Shown here one piece after another: positions 27,706-37,135 of a stretch of DNA of 64,000 bases (position 1 is its first letter; every line of letters starts with the position of its first letter). The DNA lies in the NCBI GenBank assembly GCA_030448225.1, contig JAUJNJ010000007.1:1-64000 (forward strand), written 5' to 3'. Below the pieces are notes generated by a model. The model made no database searches, was not told the origin of the DNA, and saw nothing but the letters and a program-made list of their open reading frames with translations. The position numbers and the translations under genes are program-made. The DNA is from Phycisphaerae bacterium (GTDB lineage Bacteria > Planctomycetota > Phycisphaerae > Tepidisphaerales > Tepidisphaeraceae).

Positions 27706-28054
27706 ATGGCTGAGCAGATGCGACCCGCCTCCCGAGCAGGCGCCCGACCCGTCGAACAATTACGAGCGTTCCCACCCCGGCTGGCGAGGCCGGCATGGGC
27801 CGCCTCGACAACAACAAGTCCACCCCCCAGGACTCCCCGACAAGACCGAGGACGCCGTCAAGAACCGGCACGACGGCTCGCGGCAACTCAACGCCCACGA
27901 CGCGATCAACCAGCGCGGCGGCCCGGCCCCCGAGCAGCCCGACCACTCGATGAAGGACGAGGAACCCCTCGGCTGGGACCAGGCCCCCACCGACATCCAC
28001 GACCCCACGCAACAACGCCACCCCCGCACCGAGGGCAAGGGCGGCACGCCGTGA
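27706..28054 (+). CDS. Small hydrophilic protein of unknown function (frameshifted)
   Basis: From the ATG at 27706 (MAEQMR) the reading passes through PPEQAPDPSNNYERSHPGW and then DNNKST. A clean frame follows from about 27845: KTEDAVKNRHDGSRQLNAHD, QRGGPAPEQPDHSMKDEEPL and HDPTQQRHPRTEGKGGTP, to TGA 28052-28054. The roughly 115 residues are rich in Asp, Asn, Gln, His and Pro and look disordered. No family is recognised. The preceding gap, 27455-27705, shows no gene. Confidence 0.5.
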
Positions 28055-28305
28055 GCCTTTGGTAGGTCAACCAGAGTAAAGCGAAACGTGCCACGGTGCA
28101 TCGAGCCCGTGGCACGTGGTGTTTCGGGACCAAGCGGCCCACGACCGCGACGCCGTGCGGATCACCTCAGCTATAGCGGCGTGGCCACCTCGGGTGGCCA
28201 CGCCAGCTGCACCTACCAACGCGAGAGTCACCACACATGCGGTCGAACTGCCCTCGCGCGTTCCGGTAATAACGGAACACGCACCGCGGCGAACCCCGTA
28301 GCGCC

Positions 28306-28338
28306 CTCGAACGCCGTGGGAGCTTGCTCCCACGGTTC
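28306..28338. repeat. Palindromic element, copy 1 (core CCGTGGGAGCTTGCTCCCAC)
   Basis: A perfect palindrome lies inside 33 bases that recur, reverse-complemented and identical, at 49914-49946. It sits in the 309-bp gap 28055-28363, where I see no gene. A smaller palindrome, GTGGCCACCTCGGGTGGCCAC, lies at about 28181-28201. Confidence 0.9.
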
Positions 28339-28363
28339 CCCCCGTTGACCTTCGCACGATGCG

Positions 28364-29287
28364 CTAAACCGCCTCCGCAAGCCCCGCGGCCGCCAAACCC
28401 GCGAGCTGGCGGTGGCGGAACGCGTCGATGCCGTCCTCGTCGGCGTGGGCGGCGAGGAACGCGTCGAGCAGGTCGAGGTAACACGCCAGCCAACGCGGGT
28501 CGCCGGGGTCCATTTCCGGGTCGCGCAGGTCCCGGCCGGCGTAGCGGCCGCGTAGTTCTGTCACCCCTTCCGGGCGGATGCGGAAGTCCGGCACGAGGTG
28601 CCGGATGGCGGCGTGGGCGGCGCGGTCGTGGTCGGCCAGCGGTTCCGCCACGCCCGCCGGGATCATCCGCAGCCGCTCGCGCAGCAGCGGCTCCGTCAGG
28701 TTCACGCCACGCGTCCGCGGGAGCACCCGCGCGCAGAGTTCGTGATCGGGCGCGACGTGAAACGTCTCATCGAACCGCAGACCGTGCGCGTCCAGCACGC
28801 GGCGGCGGAGCATGACGGTCGGCGCCGCGAACGGCTCACCCAGAAGACACCGCCACCGGATGTTGAGGTCGTCCGGCGTCGCCAGCGACGCCGCCGCGAA
28901 GTCCCCCTCGTCGTCGATCACGATCCGCGACGACCCGAGGATGCCGACGTCGAGGTTCTCCTCGAGGTACGTCACCTGCCGCCCGAGGCGACCGGGCAGG
29001 GCGACGGCAGCGGCGTCCATCCGCGCGACGTACTCGCCGCGCGCCTGGTCGAGCCCGCGGTTGAGCGACCGTGCCGGCCCGACGCGTTCCTCGTTGCGGA
29101 ACAGGCGCAGCCGCCGGTCGCGCAGGCCCATCAGGTAATCGGTGGTGCCGTCGGACGAGGCGTCGTCGTAGATGACGAACTCGAAGTCGGTGAACGTCTG
29201 CGCGAGCACGCTCTCGACCGCCTCCGGGAGGAAGCGCAGCTCGTCGTGCACCGACATCAAAACGCTCACGAGAGGCCGCAACGCCAC
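28364..29287 (-). CDS. Family 2 glycosyltransferase with altered DXD motif
   Basis: This is an intact 307-residue GT-A fold protein: LVSVLMSVHDELRFLPEAVE, SVLAQTFTDFEFVIYDDASS and DGTTDYLMGLRD. The usual metal-binding sequence ARMDADD reads ARMDAAAVALPGRL here, so the second and third acidic positions are Ala. The downstream acceptor-site residues (APTVMLRR, DHELCAR) look conserved. It begins a block of surface-glycan genes on the minus strand. Either the enzyme is impaired or it binds metal differently. Confidence 0.85.
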   Translation of the reverse strand: MALRPLVSVLMSVHDELRFLPEAVESVLAQTFTDFEFVIYDDASSDGTTDYLMGLRDRRLRLFRNEERVGPARSLNRGLDQARGEYVARMDAAAVALPGRLGRQVTYLEENLDVGILGSSRIVIDDEGDFAAASLATPDDLNIRWRCLLGEPFAAPTVMLRRRVLDAHGLRFDETFHVAPDHELCARVLPRTRGVNLTEPLLRERLRMIPAGVAEPLADHDRAAHAAIRHLVPDFRIRPEGVTELRGRYAGRDLRDPEMDPGDPRWLACYLDLLDAFLAAHADEDGIDAFRHRQLAGLAAAGLAEAV

Positions 29288-29608
29288 GCGATCCTCCTCT
29301 CGTCCGTCGTCGTCGTCGTCGAGGCGTCGTCCCGCGTCCCGCCGGCGCGGTCAGCGGCGAAGCAGTTCACGTTCAGTCGGCCCGCTCGCCAGCCGCGTTC
29401 AAAGCCGCGCGGGCGCCGACGTCGCCGGCAACGTTCACCGGACCGGCGCTCCGGGCGAATGAGGACGAACGACCAGGACGCCTGCCGCATGCGTCCTATG
29501 TCGGCATTCAAGCGTCCGGCGTGCCGCAAAATGCGCGTCGCCGCAGCGACACGGGACGGCCGGCATGACGACACGATTTATCGGCCCCGTCGCCCCCCGC
29601 CGGCGCGG

Positions 29609-31289
29609 CTATCGGTCGGCCATGACGAGGTAGCTCTCGCCGACGTGGAGGCGTTCGACGACCACCCTCGGGAAGGCGCGCATCACCGGCCCGACGACCT
29701 CGCTCGGGTCGCTCGGGCCGACGCCCGCCGGGTCGCCGGCGAGCGTGCCGGTGAGGAACAGGTGCCGCGCGCCGAAGTACTCGCGACGCGCGATCGTCGC
29801 GCGCACGTCGGCGGACATGTCGGCGAACGCGAAGTTCGACACCATCAGTTCCCCGGCCGGCGCCGCCTCGCCGAGCAGCGCGGCCGGCAGGAGCGTGACC
29901 TCGCCGGCCTGGGGCAGGAAGTCGGGCTCGTCGGCGAACGTGATCCGGCGCTCGGGCAGCGCGTGGGACAGGAAGTAGTGCTGGACGGCGAGCATCTCCG
30001 CGAGGTCGACGATCGCGTACGCCGCCGTCGGCACCTGCCGCGCGTAAAGCCACGCGAACGCGCCGTACCCGCCGCCCACCTCGACGACCGTCGCCGGCAG
30101 GCGGCCGCCGCACTGCTGGTGGACGCGGTGCAGCGCGTACGCCGCGCCGAGCATCGTCGTGCTGAGCGACGGCAGCACCCCGCTCAGCGGCGGCGACCCC
30201 GCCGCCGGGTCGGCCGTCGTGACGACGAGGCGGCGGCCCATCGCGCTGCCGCCGAGCGCGGCGCGCTCGACGTCCTGCGCCGGGCCCCAACGGCCGCGGG
30301 TGAACAGGTGCCGGCAGGCGGGGTGGCGCAGGAACGCGCCCCAGTCGTCGTGCGACAGGAGGAACTCGCGCAGCTCCCGCCGGGCCCGCGCCCGCTCGGA
30401 GTTCATCGGCGCCGGCCACTGCGCCTCGCGGCGCAGCGCGCGGCGCAGCGCGTCGCGCGCGGCCGCCACCCGGTACGCCTCGACGAACGCCGCCGGGTCC
30501 GGCAGCGCCGGGCCGACCGGCCGGGCGTTGTGGTAGGCGATCACGTTCGCGTAGAACGGTCGCCCGCCGCACCGCGCCCACGCGGCGGGCAGGCCCGCGC
30601 CGTCGAACCGCTCGGCGGCGACGGGGGCGACGCCGTCGCGGACGAACACGTCGAACGTCTCGTAGCCGTGCGAGCGGAGCAGCGAAGCACGCGATCGCCC
30701 GCTGTGGGAACGCCCGGCTGGCCTCGAACATCACCACCGCCGGCGGCACCGCCCGCCGCACCGCCCGGCAGCAGGCCCTTGAGGCGGCAACTCGGCAAGC
30801 TGCACGTCGACCTTCGCGAAACCGACCGGGCCAAGGCCGCCGCGTCGATCAGATCCGCCGCCCGGCGGGCAAGGACCACCGCCGCGTCGACGAACTCCTC
30901 CCGGACACCGCCGTCGTCCACTCCGCTCGAGCGTGCTGACCGGAGTGGAGCGGCCGACGAGCAGTTCGCCCTCGCCGTCGTGGTCGGACGCGGCACGCTT
31001 GTTGACGCTGAGCGTGCCGGCACCGCACGGCCGGCGTCAGGCGCTTGTTCGATCCGGTCGGCCATCTGCGCTGCGGCTCTCGACGGCGAGCACCCGAAAA
31101 GCCCAGGCGATCCAGGGCCTCGGCCACGTCGCGCCGCGGTGCGCGCCGACGTCGGCCGCGTGCTTCCACTGCGGAGGCATCGCGTCGAGCATCGGCCGGA
31201 GGTAATGCACCTCGAGCGTGGCGGCCAGCGGGGTCGTTCACGTCGAGGCAGGGCGTGCTTTCGATTCGTTCGACTTCCAACTCCATCAT
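29609..31289 (-). CDS. FkbM-type methyltransferase joined to a putative sugar O-methyltransferase (frameshifted)
   Basis: The C-terminal 346 residues (from 30649) are clean and contain VVEVGGGYGAFAWLYARQVP, a SAM-binding loop of the putative sugar O-methyltransferase family. Upstream, in several frames, are LEVHYLRPMLDAMPPQWKHA, ADVGAHRGDVAEALDRLGFS, NKRAASD, LIDAAALGPVGFAKVDVQLA and VVMFEASRAFPQRAIACFAA. These are the motifs of an FkbM methyltransferase in order. The last runs into HGYETFDVFVRDG without a stop, so a single chain of about 560 residues is likely. The start is near the ATGs at 31286-31289. Two separate genes remain possible. Confidence 0.65.
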
Positions 31290-31627
31290 CCTCCGTCCGC
31301 GGCGGGGGCCGCATTGAAAAACAACTGCCACGCGACGCGCGGCCCGTCGCGCCGGCGACGGCGCGCGTCGATCGTGGTGTCACTTTGCGCTTCGAGGGTC
31401 ACTTCTACAAAGCGGCGTCATGGCCGTCGACGTGTCACGACTGTTACGGCGATCGAGCCCGGTCGCGGCGGGCGCGGCCGGATCTGCGACGTCGCCTGCT
31501 CCGCGGGCAGACGGCGCGCCGTCCGTCGGAAGGTGGCGTGCGATCGACCGGCACGTGCCGGCGTACGGTGCGGGCGTCGGGCGGCCGCGACTCCCACCGC
31601 ACCGCGGCGGTGGCATCGACGAGGCCG

Positions 31628-32848
31628 CTACATGCCGGGCGCCGGGAATCGTCCGGGGGCCGGCAGGTACCGCGGCTCCCACAGCCGCAGGATCGGGCCG
31701 GCGAAGTGGGCGGCGACGCCGCGGGCGACGTCGTCGACCCGCGCCGGGTTGATGTTGGCGATCACCACGCCGTCCGCGCCGAGCGCGCCGGCGTCGGCGG
31801 GGTCGACGATCGGGAGGCGGCGGTGCATCCCGTCGCGCCGCGGGCTCGGGGTCGACGATCGCCACGATCTCCAGCGCGGCGAGGCGGCAGGGCGCGGTAC
31901 GTCGCGTAGAAGTTCTTGCCGAAGCCCGCCAAGCGCGACGCCGCACCTCGTGGGCCGCCGCCCACGCGCGACCGCCGGCGCCTGCGCGCGGCCAGGCCGA
32001 ACGCCGATCTCGACCGCCGCGTCGCCGAGCGTGCGGCGGCCGACGAGAAGGCTCGCGCTCGGCCCACACCCGCGCCTCGCGCAAGCGCCCGGCGGCGCAT
32101 CCCGGCAGCCGCCGCGCGGCGAACGCGGCGTAGCGGGCGCGCCCAGTCGCGGCGGTACTCGGTCCGCAGGCCGCGCGGCAGGAACCGCTCGACGAGGATC
32201 AGGTGGTGGATGCGCAGGTCCATCCTCGGCGCCAGTTCCGGCGACGCCTCGCCCTGCGCGCCTCGCCGACGCCTCGTCCGCCGCGGCCTCGTGGCGGAAC
32301 GCGACGTCCTCGAACCGCTCGATCCGCTGGCCGGTCGCGAGGATGCGGAAGCTCAGGTCGTACTGCCCGCGTGGCGGTGGAACTCCGGCGAGAACCCGCC
32401 GACCTGCTCGAGCACCGCCTCGGCGGATCACGCCGCGCGCCGCCGAGCAGCACGCCCGGCGCCGGCGCCCGCGCCTCGCCCTCCGGGCCGACCACGCGCC
32501 CGACGACCGCCGCCGTGTTCGCGTGGCGGTCGAGGTTAGGCTGTGCCGCGGCGGGCACGGCCCGGCCGATCGGGTAGCCGTCGTCGTCGATCGCCGCGAC
32601 GTGTTGCCCGGTCGCCACCTTCAGGCCGTGGTTGCGGGCGGGGAGGCCCTCGTCCTCGGGAAGGTGGAGGATGCGCGTGTCGCGGAACGCGGGTGGGCGG
32701 CCTGGGCGCGCCGTCGTCCGACGCGTTGTCGACGACGACGACCTCCCACTGGTGGGCGCGGCAGCAGCGTGTTGTGTTCAGAGGCTCGAGCGTCGCGAGC
32801 AGCGCGTCGCCGCGGCCTGCGCGTGACGATGACGTAACTGAGTCTCAT
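31628..32848 (-). CDS. Family 2 glycosyltransferase with C-terminal nucleotide-sugar-binding-like domain (frameshifted)
   Basis: The ATG at 32848 reads MRLSYVIVTRRRRDALLATL, then WEVVVVDNASDDG, an N-terminal GT2 signature. Later fragments give ATGQHVAAIDDDGYPIG (acidic metal site), QYDLSFRILATGQRIERFED and VERFLPRGLRTEYRRD. The C-terminal 100 residues (GFGKNFYATYRAL, LEIVAIVDPEP and VVIANINPARVDDVARGVAA) look like a Rossmann-type domain absent from most GT2 enzymes. At least six shifts occur. It ends at 31628 with a Pro/Gly tail. The role is likely in polysaccharide or glycoprotein synthesis. Confidence 0.65.
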
Positions 32849-33234
32849 GCCGCTCCTGCCGACGCCCCGCGCCGGCCGTGATGTCTCGCGATCGGTCCCC
32901 CTGACCGGCCGACCGCGGCGTGACGAAATGATGAACGACCGCGCCGCCGCGAGCGCGCGTCGGCTCGGCCGCGCGCGAGGGCAGATAATCGAGCCCCGGG
33001 CGACGTTGCCCGGCCCGGTCCGGGTCCGGCCTCTCCTCGTGGTATCGGGCGACCGGGTCGCGAAAATGCAGTGTTTCGACGCCGCAATTGGGCGCGAGTT
33101 CTGCGGAGTCCACGTCCGATAAAGTTGGAGGGGCGGAGTCGATGTGACCGATACGTCGTTCGGCCGCCGTTGCCGCCGCCGTGCGGCCGCGCGGCCCGTT
33201 CGTCGCTCTGCTCTCACGACTGGACGCGACCGTC

Positions 33235-34785
33235 ATGTCCGCAGCACCCAAGACGCTGACGCTCCCCGCCCTGCTCGACCTCCGCCGCCGCGCGCGGGAG
33301 GCCGGGCGCATGGTCGTGCATTGCCACGGCTGTTTCGACATCGTCCACCCGGGGCACATCCAGCACTTGCAGTTCGCGCGGTCGCTCGGCGACGTGCTGA
33401 TCGTGACGGTCAGCGGCGACTCGCACGTGAACAAGGGCGTGAACCGGCCGCTCATCCCCGACGACCTGCGCGCGTCGAGCCTGGCGGCGCTGGAGTGCGT
33501 CGACTGCGTCTACGTCAACGAGCACCCCACCGCCGTCACGCTCCTGGAGTCGCTGCGGCCGGACGTGTACGTGAAGGGGCGGGAGTACGAGCGGAGCGTC
33601 GACCGCCGCTTCCTCGCCGAGCGCGACGCGGTCACCGCGTACGGCGGGCGCGTCGTGTTCGCCAGCGGCGAGGTCGTCTACTCGTCGACGGCCCTCATCA
33701 ACAGCCTCGCGGATACGGCTCATTTCAACGACGAGAAGGTCTACCGCCTCCGCCAGCGGTACGGGTTGGGCGACGCGCACCTCACGAACCTGCTGCAGCG
33801 CTGGCGCGACTTGCGCGTGGTGGTGGTCGGCGATTACATCCTCGACCGCTACCACTTCTGCGACGCGACCGGCGTGGCTGGCGAGGGGCCGATGATGTCG
33901 CTCCGCAGCTTGCAGGAGCGCGACTACGACGGCGGCGCCGGCGTCGTCGCGCTGCACCTGGCGGGACTGGGGGCGCGGCCGACGCTCGTGTCGGCGTTCG
34001 CGGAGGACGACGAAGAATCGCAACTGGCGCGGATGCGGCTGACGGCCGAGGGCGTGGATCTACAGGCGCTCCCCCACCGCCGGGACGTGATCTCTAAACA
34101 CCGCTACCTCGTCGACGATCAGAAACTGTTCAAGGTCGACCGCGGCGCCGCCGAGCCGTCCGACTCGCACCGCGAGTTGACGTTGGCCCGCCGCATCCTC
34201 GACGCCGCCGACGGCGCCGACGCGGTCGTCTTCGCCGACTACGGCTACGGCCTGATCACCGCCGGCCTGCTCGACCGGATCCTGCCCGAACTCCGCTCGC
34301 GCGTGCCGGTCCTCACCGCGAACGCCAGCGGGAAGCAGAGCAGCCTGCTGCGATTCCGCGACGTGGACCTGCTCTGCCCGACCGAGCGCGGCGTTCGCGA
34401 GACGCGGCGCGATTTTTCCGGCGGACTCGGCGCGGTCGTGTGGGACCTGCTGAACGCGACCGCCGCCCGGCAGGCGATCGTCACGCTCGGCAAGCAGGGC
34501 CTCGTCACGTTCGACCGCGACCCGGCCGACGAGACGGGCCGGCTGCGCAGCGAGTACGTCCCGGCGCTGGCGGGCCGGGCGATCGACCCGCTCGGCTGCG
34601 GCGACGCCCTGCTCGCCACCGCCACCCTCGCGCTCGCCGCCGGCGGCTCTCTCCAGGCCGCCGCCTACCTCGGCTCGGTGGCGGCCGCGGTCGAGGTGCA
34701 GCATCTCGGCAATCACCCCGTCAGCGCCGACGACCTGCTCCGTCAATTGCGGCGCGGCGGCGACGTCGCGACCGTCGCGGCGTGA
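33235..34785 (+). CDS. HldE-like bifunctional enzyme with reversed domain order
   Basis: This is an intact 516-residue protein. Residues 20-150 are a cytidylyltransferase with HGCFDIVHPGHIQHLQFA (the HxGH site). Residues 190-510 are a PfkB-type sugar kinase (VVVGDYILDRYHFCD, DGGAGVVALHLAGLGARPTL, and the anion-hole DPLGCGDALLATATLAL with catalytic Asp). In E. coli HldE the kinase comes first and the transferase last. Both activities serve ADP-heptose synthesis for LPS. The start is the ATG at 33235; a GTG at 33181 is possible. It faces away from the glycosyltransferase cluster, about 386 bp from it. Confidence 0.82.
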   Translation: MSAAPKTLTLPALLDLRRRAREAGRMVVHCHGCFDIVHPGHIQHLQFARSLGDVLIVTVSGDSHVNKGVNRPLIPDDLRASSLAALECVDCVYVNEHPTAVTLLESLRPDVYVKGREYERSVDRRFLAERDAVTAYGGRVVFASGEVVYSSTALINSLADTAHFNDEKVYRLRQRYGLGDAHLTNLLQRWRDLRVVVVGDYILDRYHFCDATGVAGEGPMMSLRSLQERDYDGGAGVVALHLAGLGARPTLVSAFAEDDEESQLARMRLTAEGVDLQALPHRRDVISKHRYLVDDQKLFKVDRGAAEPSDSHRELTLARRILDAADGADAVVFADYGYGLITAGLLDRILPELRSRVPVLTANASGKQSSLLRFRDVDLLCPTERGVRETRRDFSGGLGAVVWDLLNATAARQAIVTLGKQGLVTFDRDPADETGRLRSEYVPALAGRAIDPLGCGDALLATATLALAAGGSLQAAAYLGSVAAAVEVQHLGNHPVSADDLLRQLRRGGDVATVAA

Positions 34786-35105
34786 TCGCCCGACGTTTCG
34801 ATCAATCGCCTCTCCCACACAATCCACACCGCATCACCACGCTGGCCCAGAGCATGCTCGCGCCAGGCCGGATGCGCGCGAGCGATTGGCCCCGTGCCGG
34901 TAAGACAACCGAGCGTCCCGGAGCGACCAGATAGTTGCGACGCCCCGGTCGCCTCGTGGCGCAGCCACAAGCATTTCGCGATGAACTCGCCGCTGCGCGT
35001 CGACCGCGACGCAGGCGGCGCAACTACAGATGCACAAGGGACGTGACGCCACCGGCCGGGTGGTGCGAGCCGCTTCCGCCGGGGCCCCGCGATCCCCGCG
35101 CGCGA

Positions 35106-35153
35106 CGCCGCCCCGTGTTCTTCCGCGGACGCGCGGAGGAACCCGGGGCGGCG
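35106..35153. repeat. GC-rich hairpin with 22-bp arms
   Basis: Arms 35106-35127 and 35132-35153 pair with two mismatches around a four-base loop. No T run follows on either strand. It lies in the 418-bp gap 34786-35203 between the HldE-like gene and DUF3467, where no gene was seen. Confidence 0.75.
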
Positions 35154-35203
35154 TGCGTCACCGTCGCGTAAACGATTCGCGCGGCCGATGGCGGAACTCG
35201 ACG

Positions 35204-35530
35204 TTACTTGCTGCCGGGGCGGGGCCCGGGGGTGGTGGCGATCTCGCCGAACTGCTGCTCGTAGCGCTTGATGAGCTGCTGGAGCGACATCGTCAGCCGC
35301 TTCACGCTCGGGTAGCTCATGATGATCCGTTCGTTCACCTTGAACAGCAGTTGCTGCTGCTGGCCGCCCTGCGGGTTGGGGTTCGCCATGTTGAACCCGA
35401 AGTCGAGCACGACCTCTTCGGCGGTGTGGTGGATGCGGTAGGCGTTGGCGAAGCCGGTGCGCATGTCGCGCTCGTCGAGGACGAGCTGGAGCTGCTGCTG
35501 TTGTTCGGGCGTCTGGATTTCTTCGGACAT
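35204..35530 (-). CDS. DUF3467-domain protein
   Basis: This 108-residue protein runs from the ATG at 35530: FANAYRIHHTAEEVVLDFGF, NMANPNPQGG, VNERIIMSYPSVKRLTMSLQ and QLIKRYEQQFGEI. Both halves match DUF3467, a short family without a known function. The N-terminus is Gln/Glu-rich. The gene is single, divergent from glcD and 161 bp away. Confidence 0.82.
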   Translation of the reverse strand: MSEEIQTPEQQQQLQLVLDERDMRTGFANAYRIHHTAEEVVLDFGFNMANPNPQGGQQQQLLFKVNERIIMSYPSVKRLTMSLQQLIKRYEQQFGEIATTPGPRPGSK

Positions 35531-35691
35531 GTCGTCGGTTCCTTTCCTGAAGTTGAGGGAGTGGTATTGTGGCGAAATACGCCGCGTTGTCCACGGAAAG
35601 CCACGCGCGACGAGGGTCCGCATAACGAACCCGCCCGCCGCGCCGCCCGCGCCGGGGTGACAACGCCCGCCGGCCGCGGAAGAATGGGGCA

Positions 35692-37135
35692 ATGGGAACG
35701 ACGACATCGGTGGTCTCCGCCCTCACCCGCGCGCTGCCGCCCGGCGGCGTGCTGACGGACCCGGCGGGGCTGTTCGTCTACGAGAGCGACGGGTTCACGA
35801 TCGCCAAGGCCCGGCCCGGCGCCGTGGTCTTCCCCACGACGACGGCGGAGGTCGTCGCCGTCATGAAACTGCTCGCCGAGGCGGCGTGCCGACGTCCCCC
35901 GCGGCTCGGGCACGGGCTTGGCCGGCGGGTGCGTGGCGTATCAGGACGGCGTGGTCGTCTCCACGACGCGGATGAGCCGCATCCTGAAGATCGACCTCGA
36001 CAACCGCGTCGCCCACGTGCAGGCCGGCGTCCGCAACACGCAGCTCACCGACGCCGTCTCGCTCCTGCCCGGCGGGGCCGGACTACCACTTCGCCCGACC
36101 CCTCCAGCCAGCGCGCCAGCACGATCGGCGGCAACGCGGCGACCAACGCCGGCGGCATCCACACGCTCAAGGACTTCGTCTCGTCGAACCACGTGCTCGG
36201 GCTGGAGATGGTGTTGCCCGACGGCGAGGTGCTGGAGGTGGGCGGCCGCGACGGGTGCTACGAGGGCGGCGTTCGACCTGCCGGGTCTGATCTGCGGCAG
36301 CGAGGGGACGTTCGGCATCATCACGTCGCTCTGGGTGCGGCTCGTGCCCAAGGCCAACAGCTTCCGCACGGCCGTCGGCATCTTCCCCACCACCGCCGGC
36401 GCGTGCGAGGCCGTCAGCGACGTGATCGCCGCGGGCATGCTGCCGGCCGCGATGGAGATGCTCGACGGGCGGATGGTTCGGGTGATCGAGGACGCGTATC
36501 ACTTCGGCTTCCCGCCCGACGCGCAGTCGCTCGTGCTGACCGAGATCGACGGGATCGAGCCGCTGCTCGACGGGCAGATGAACGACCTCGTCGCGATCTA
36601 CCGCCGCCACGGCGCGACCGGCATCGAGACGTCGGCCGACCCGGCGGCGCGGGCGAAGCTGTGGAAGGCGCGCAAGAGCGCGTTCGGCGCGATCGGCCGG
36701 ATCAGCCCGAGCTACTGCACGCAGGACGCGTGCGTGCCGCGGAGCAAGCTCGCGCCGGTGCTCGAGCGGATCAACGAGATCGGCCGGGAGTTCGGGCTTC
36801 AGATCACCAACGTCTTCCACGCCGGCGACGGCAACGTCCACCCGATCTTCCTCTACGACGACCGCGACGAGGCGCAGGTGCAGAACACGCTGCACGCCGC
36901 CGAGAAGATCCTGCAATACTGCATCGACGTCGGCGGCACGCTCACCGGCGAGCACGGCGTGGGCGTGGAGAAACTCCACCTCATGCCCTACCTCTTCGAC
37001 GAGCCGACGATGAACCAGTTCGCGCGGACGAAACTCGCGTTCGACCCGCACGAGCGGATCAACGCTGGCAAACTCGTGCCGAGCGACAAGTTCACCGTGC
37101 AGTTGATGAAGCCCGGGCGGAAGGTGCCGCAGTAG
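35692..37135 (+). CDS. glcD: FAD-linked oxidase, glycolate oxidase subunit GlcD-like (frameshifted)
   Basis: GlcD-type flavoenzymes oxidise 2-hydroxy acids such as glycolate or lactate. From the ATG at 35692 the FAD_binding_4 domain begins (LFVYESDGFTIAKARPGAVV, FPTTTAEVVAVMKLLAEA). Three shifts between 35890 and 36290 hide the PP-loop, whose pieces GGNAATNAGGIHTLKDFVSS and LICGSEGTFGIITSLWVRL are readable. From 36290 a clean frame gives the C-terminal FAD-oxidase domain, with FHAGDGNVHPIFLYDDRDEA and GTLTGEHGVGVEKLHLMPYL, and a normal end. The last 44 bases overlap the converging M48 gene. Confidence 0.87.

Noticed and set aside
29508..29608. A further gene between the two glycan genes
   Set aside because: No start with a ribosome-binding site and no conserved motif in the 321-bp gap 29288-29608.
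28598..31909. A very long open frame on the plus strand opposite the glycosyltransferase and methyltransferase genes
   Set aside because: Its translation is Arg/Pro/Ala-rich with no motifs, and the minus strand holds conserved families here. High GC keeps antisense frames open.
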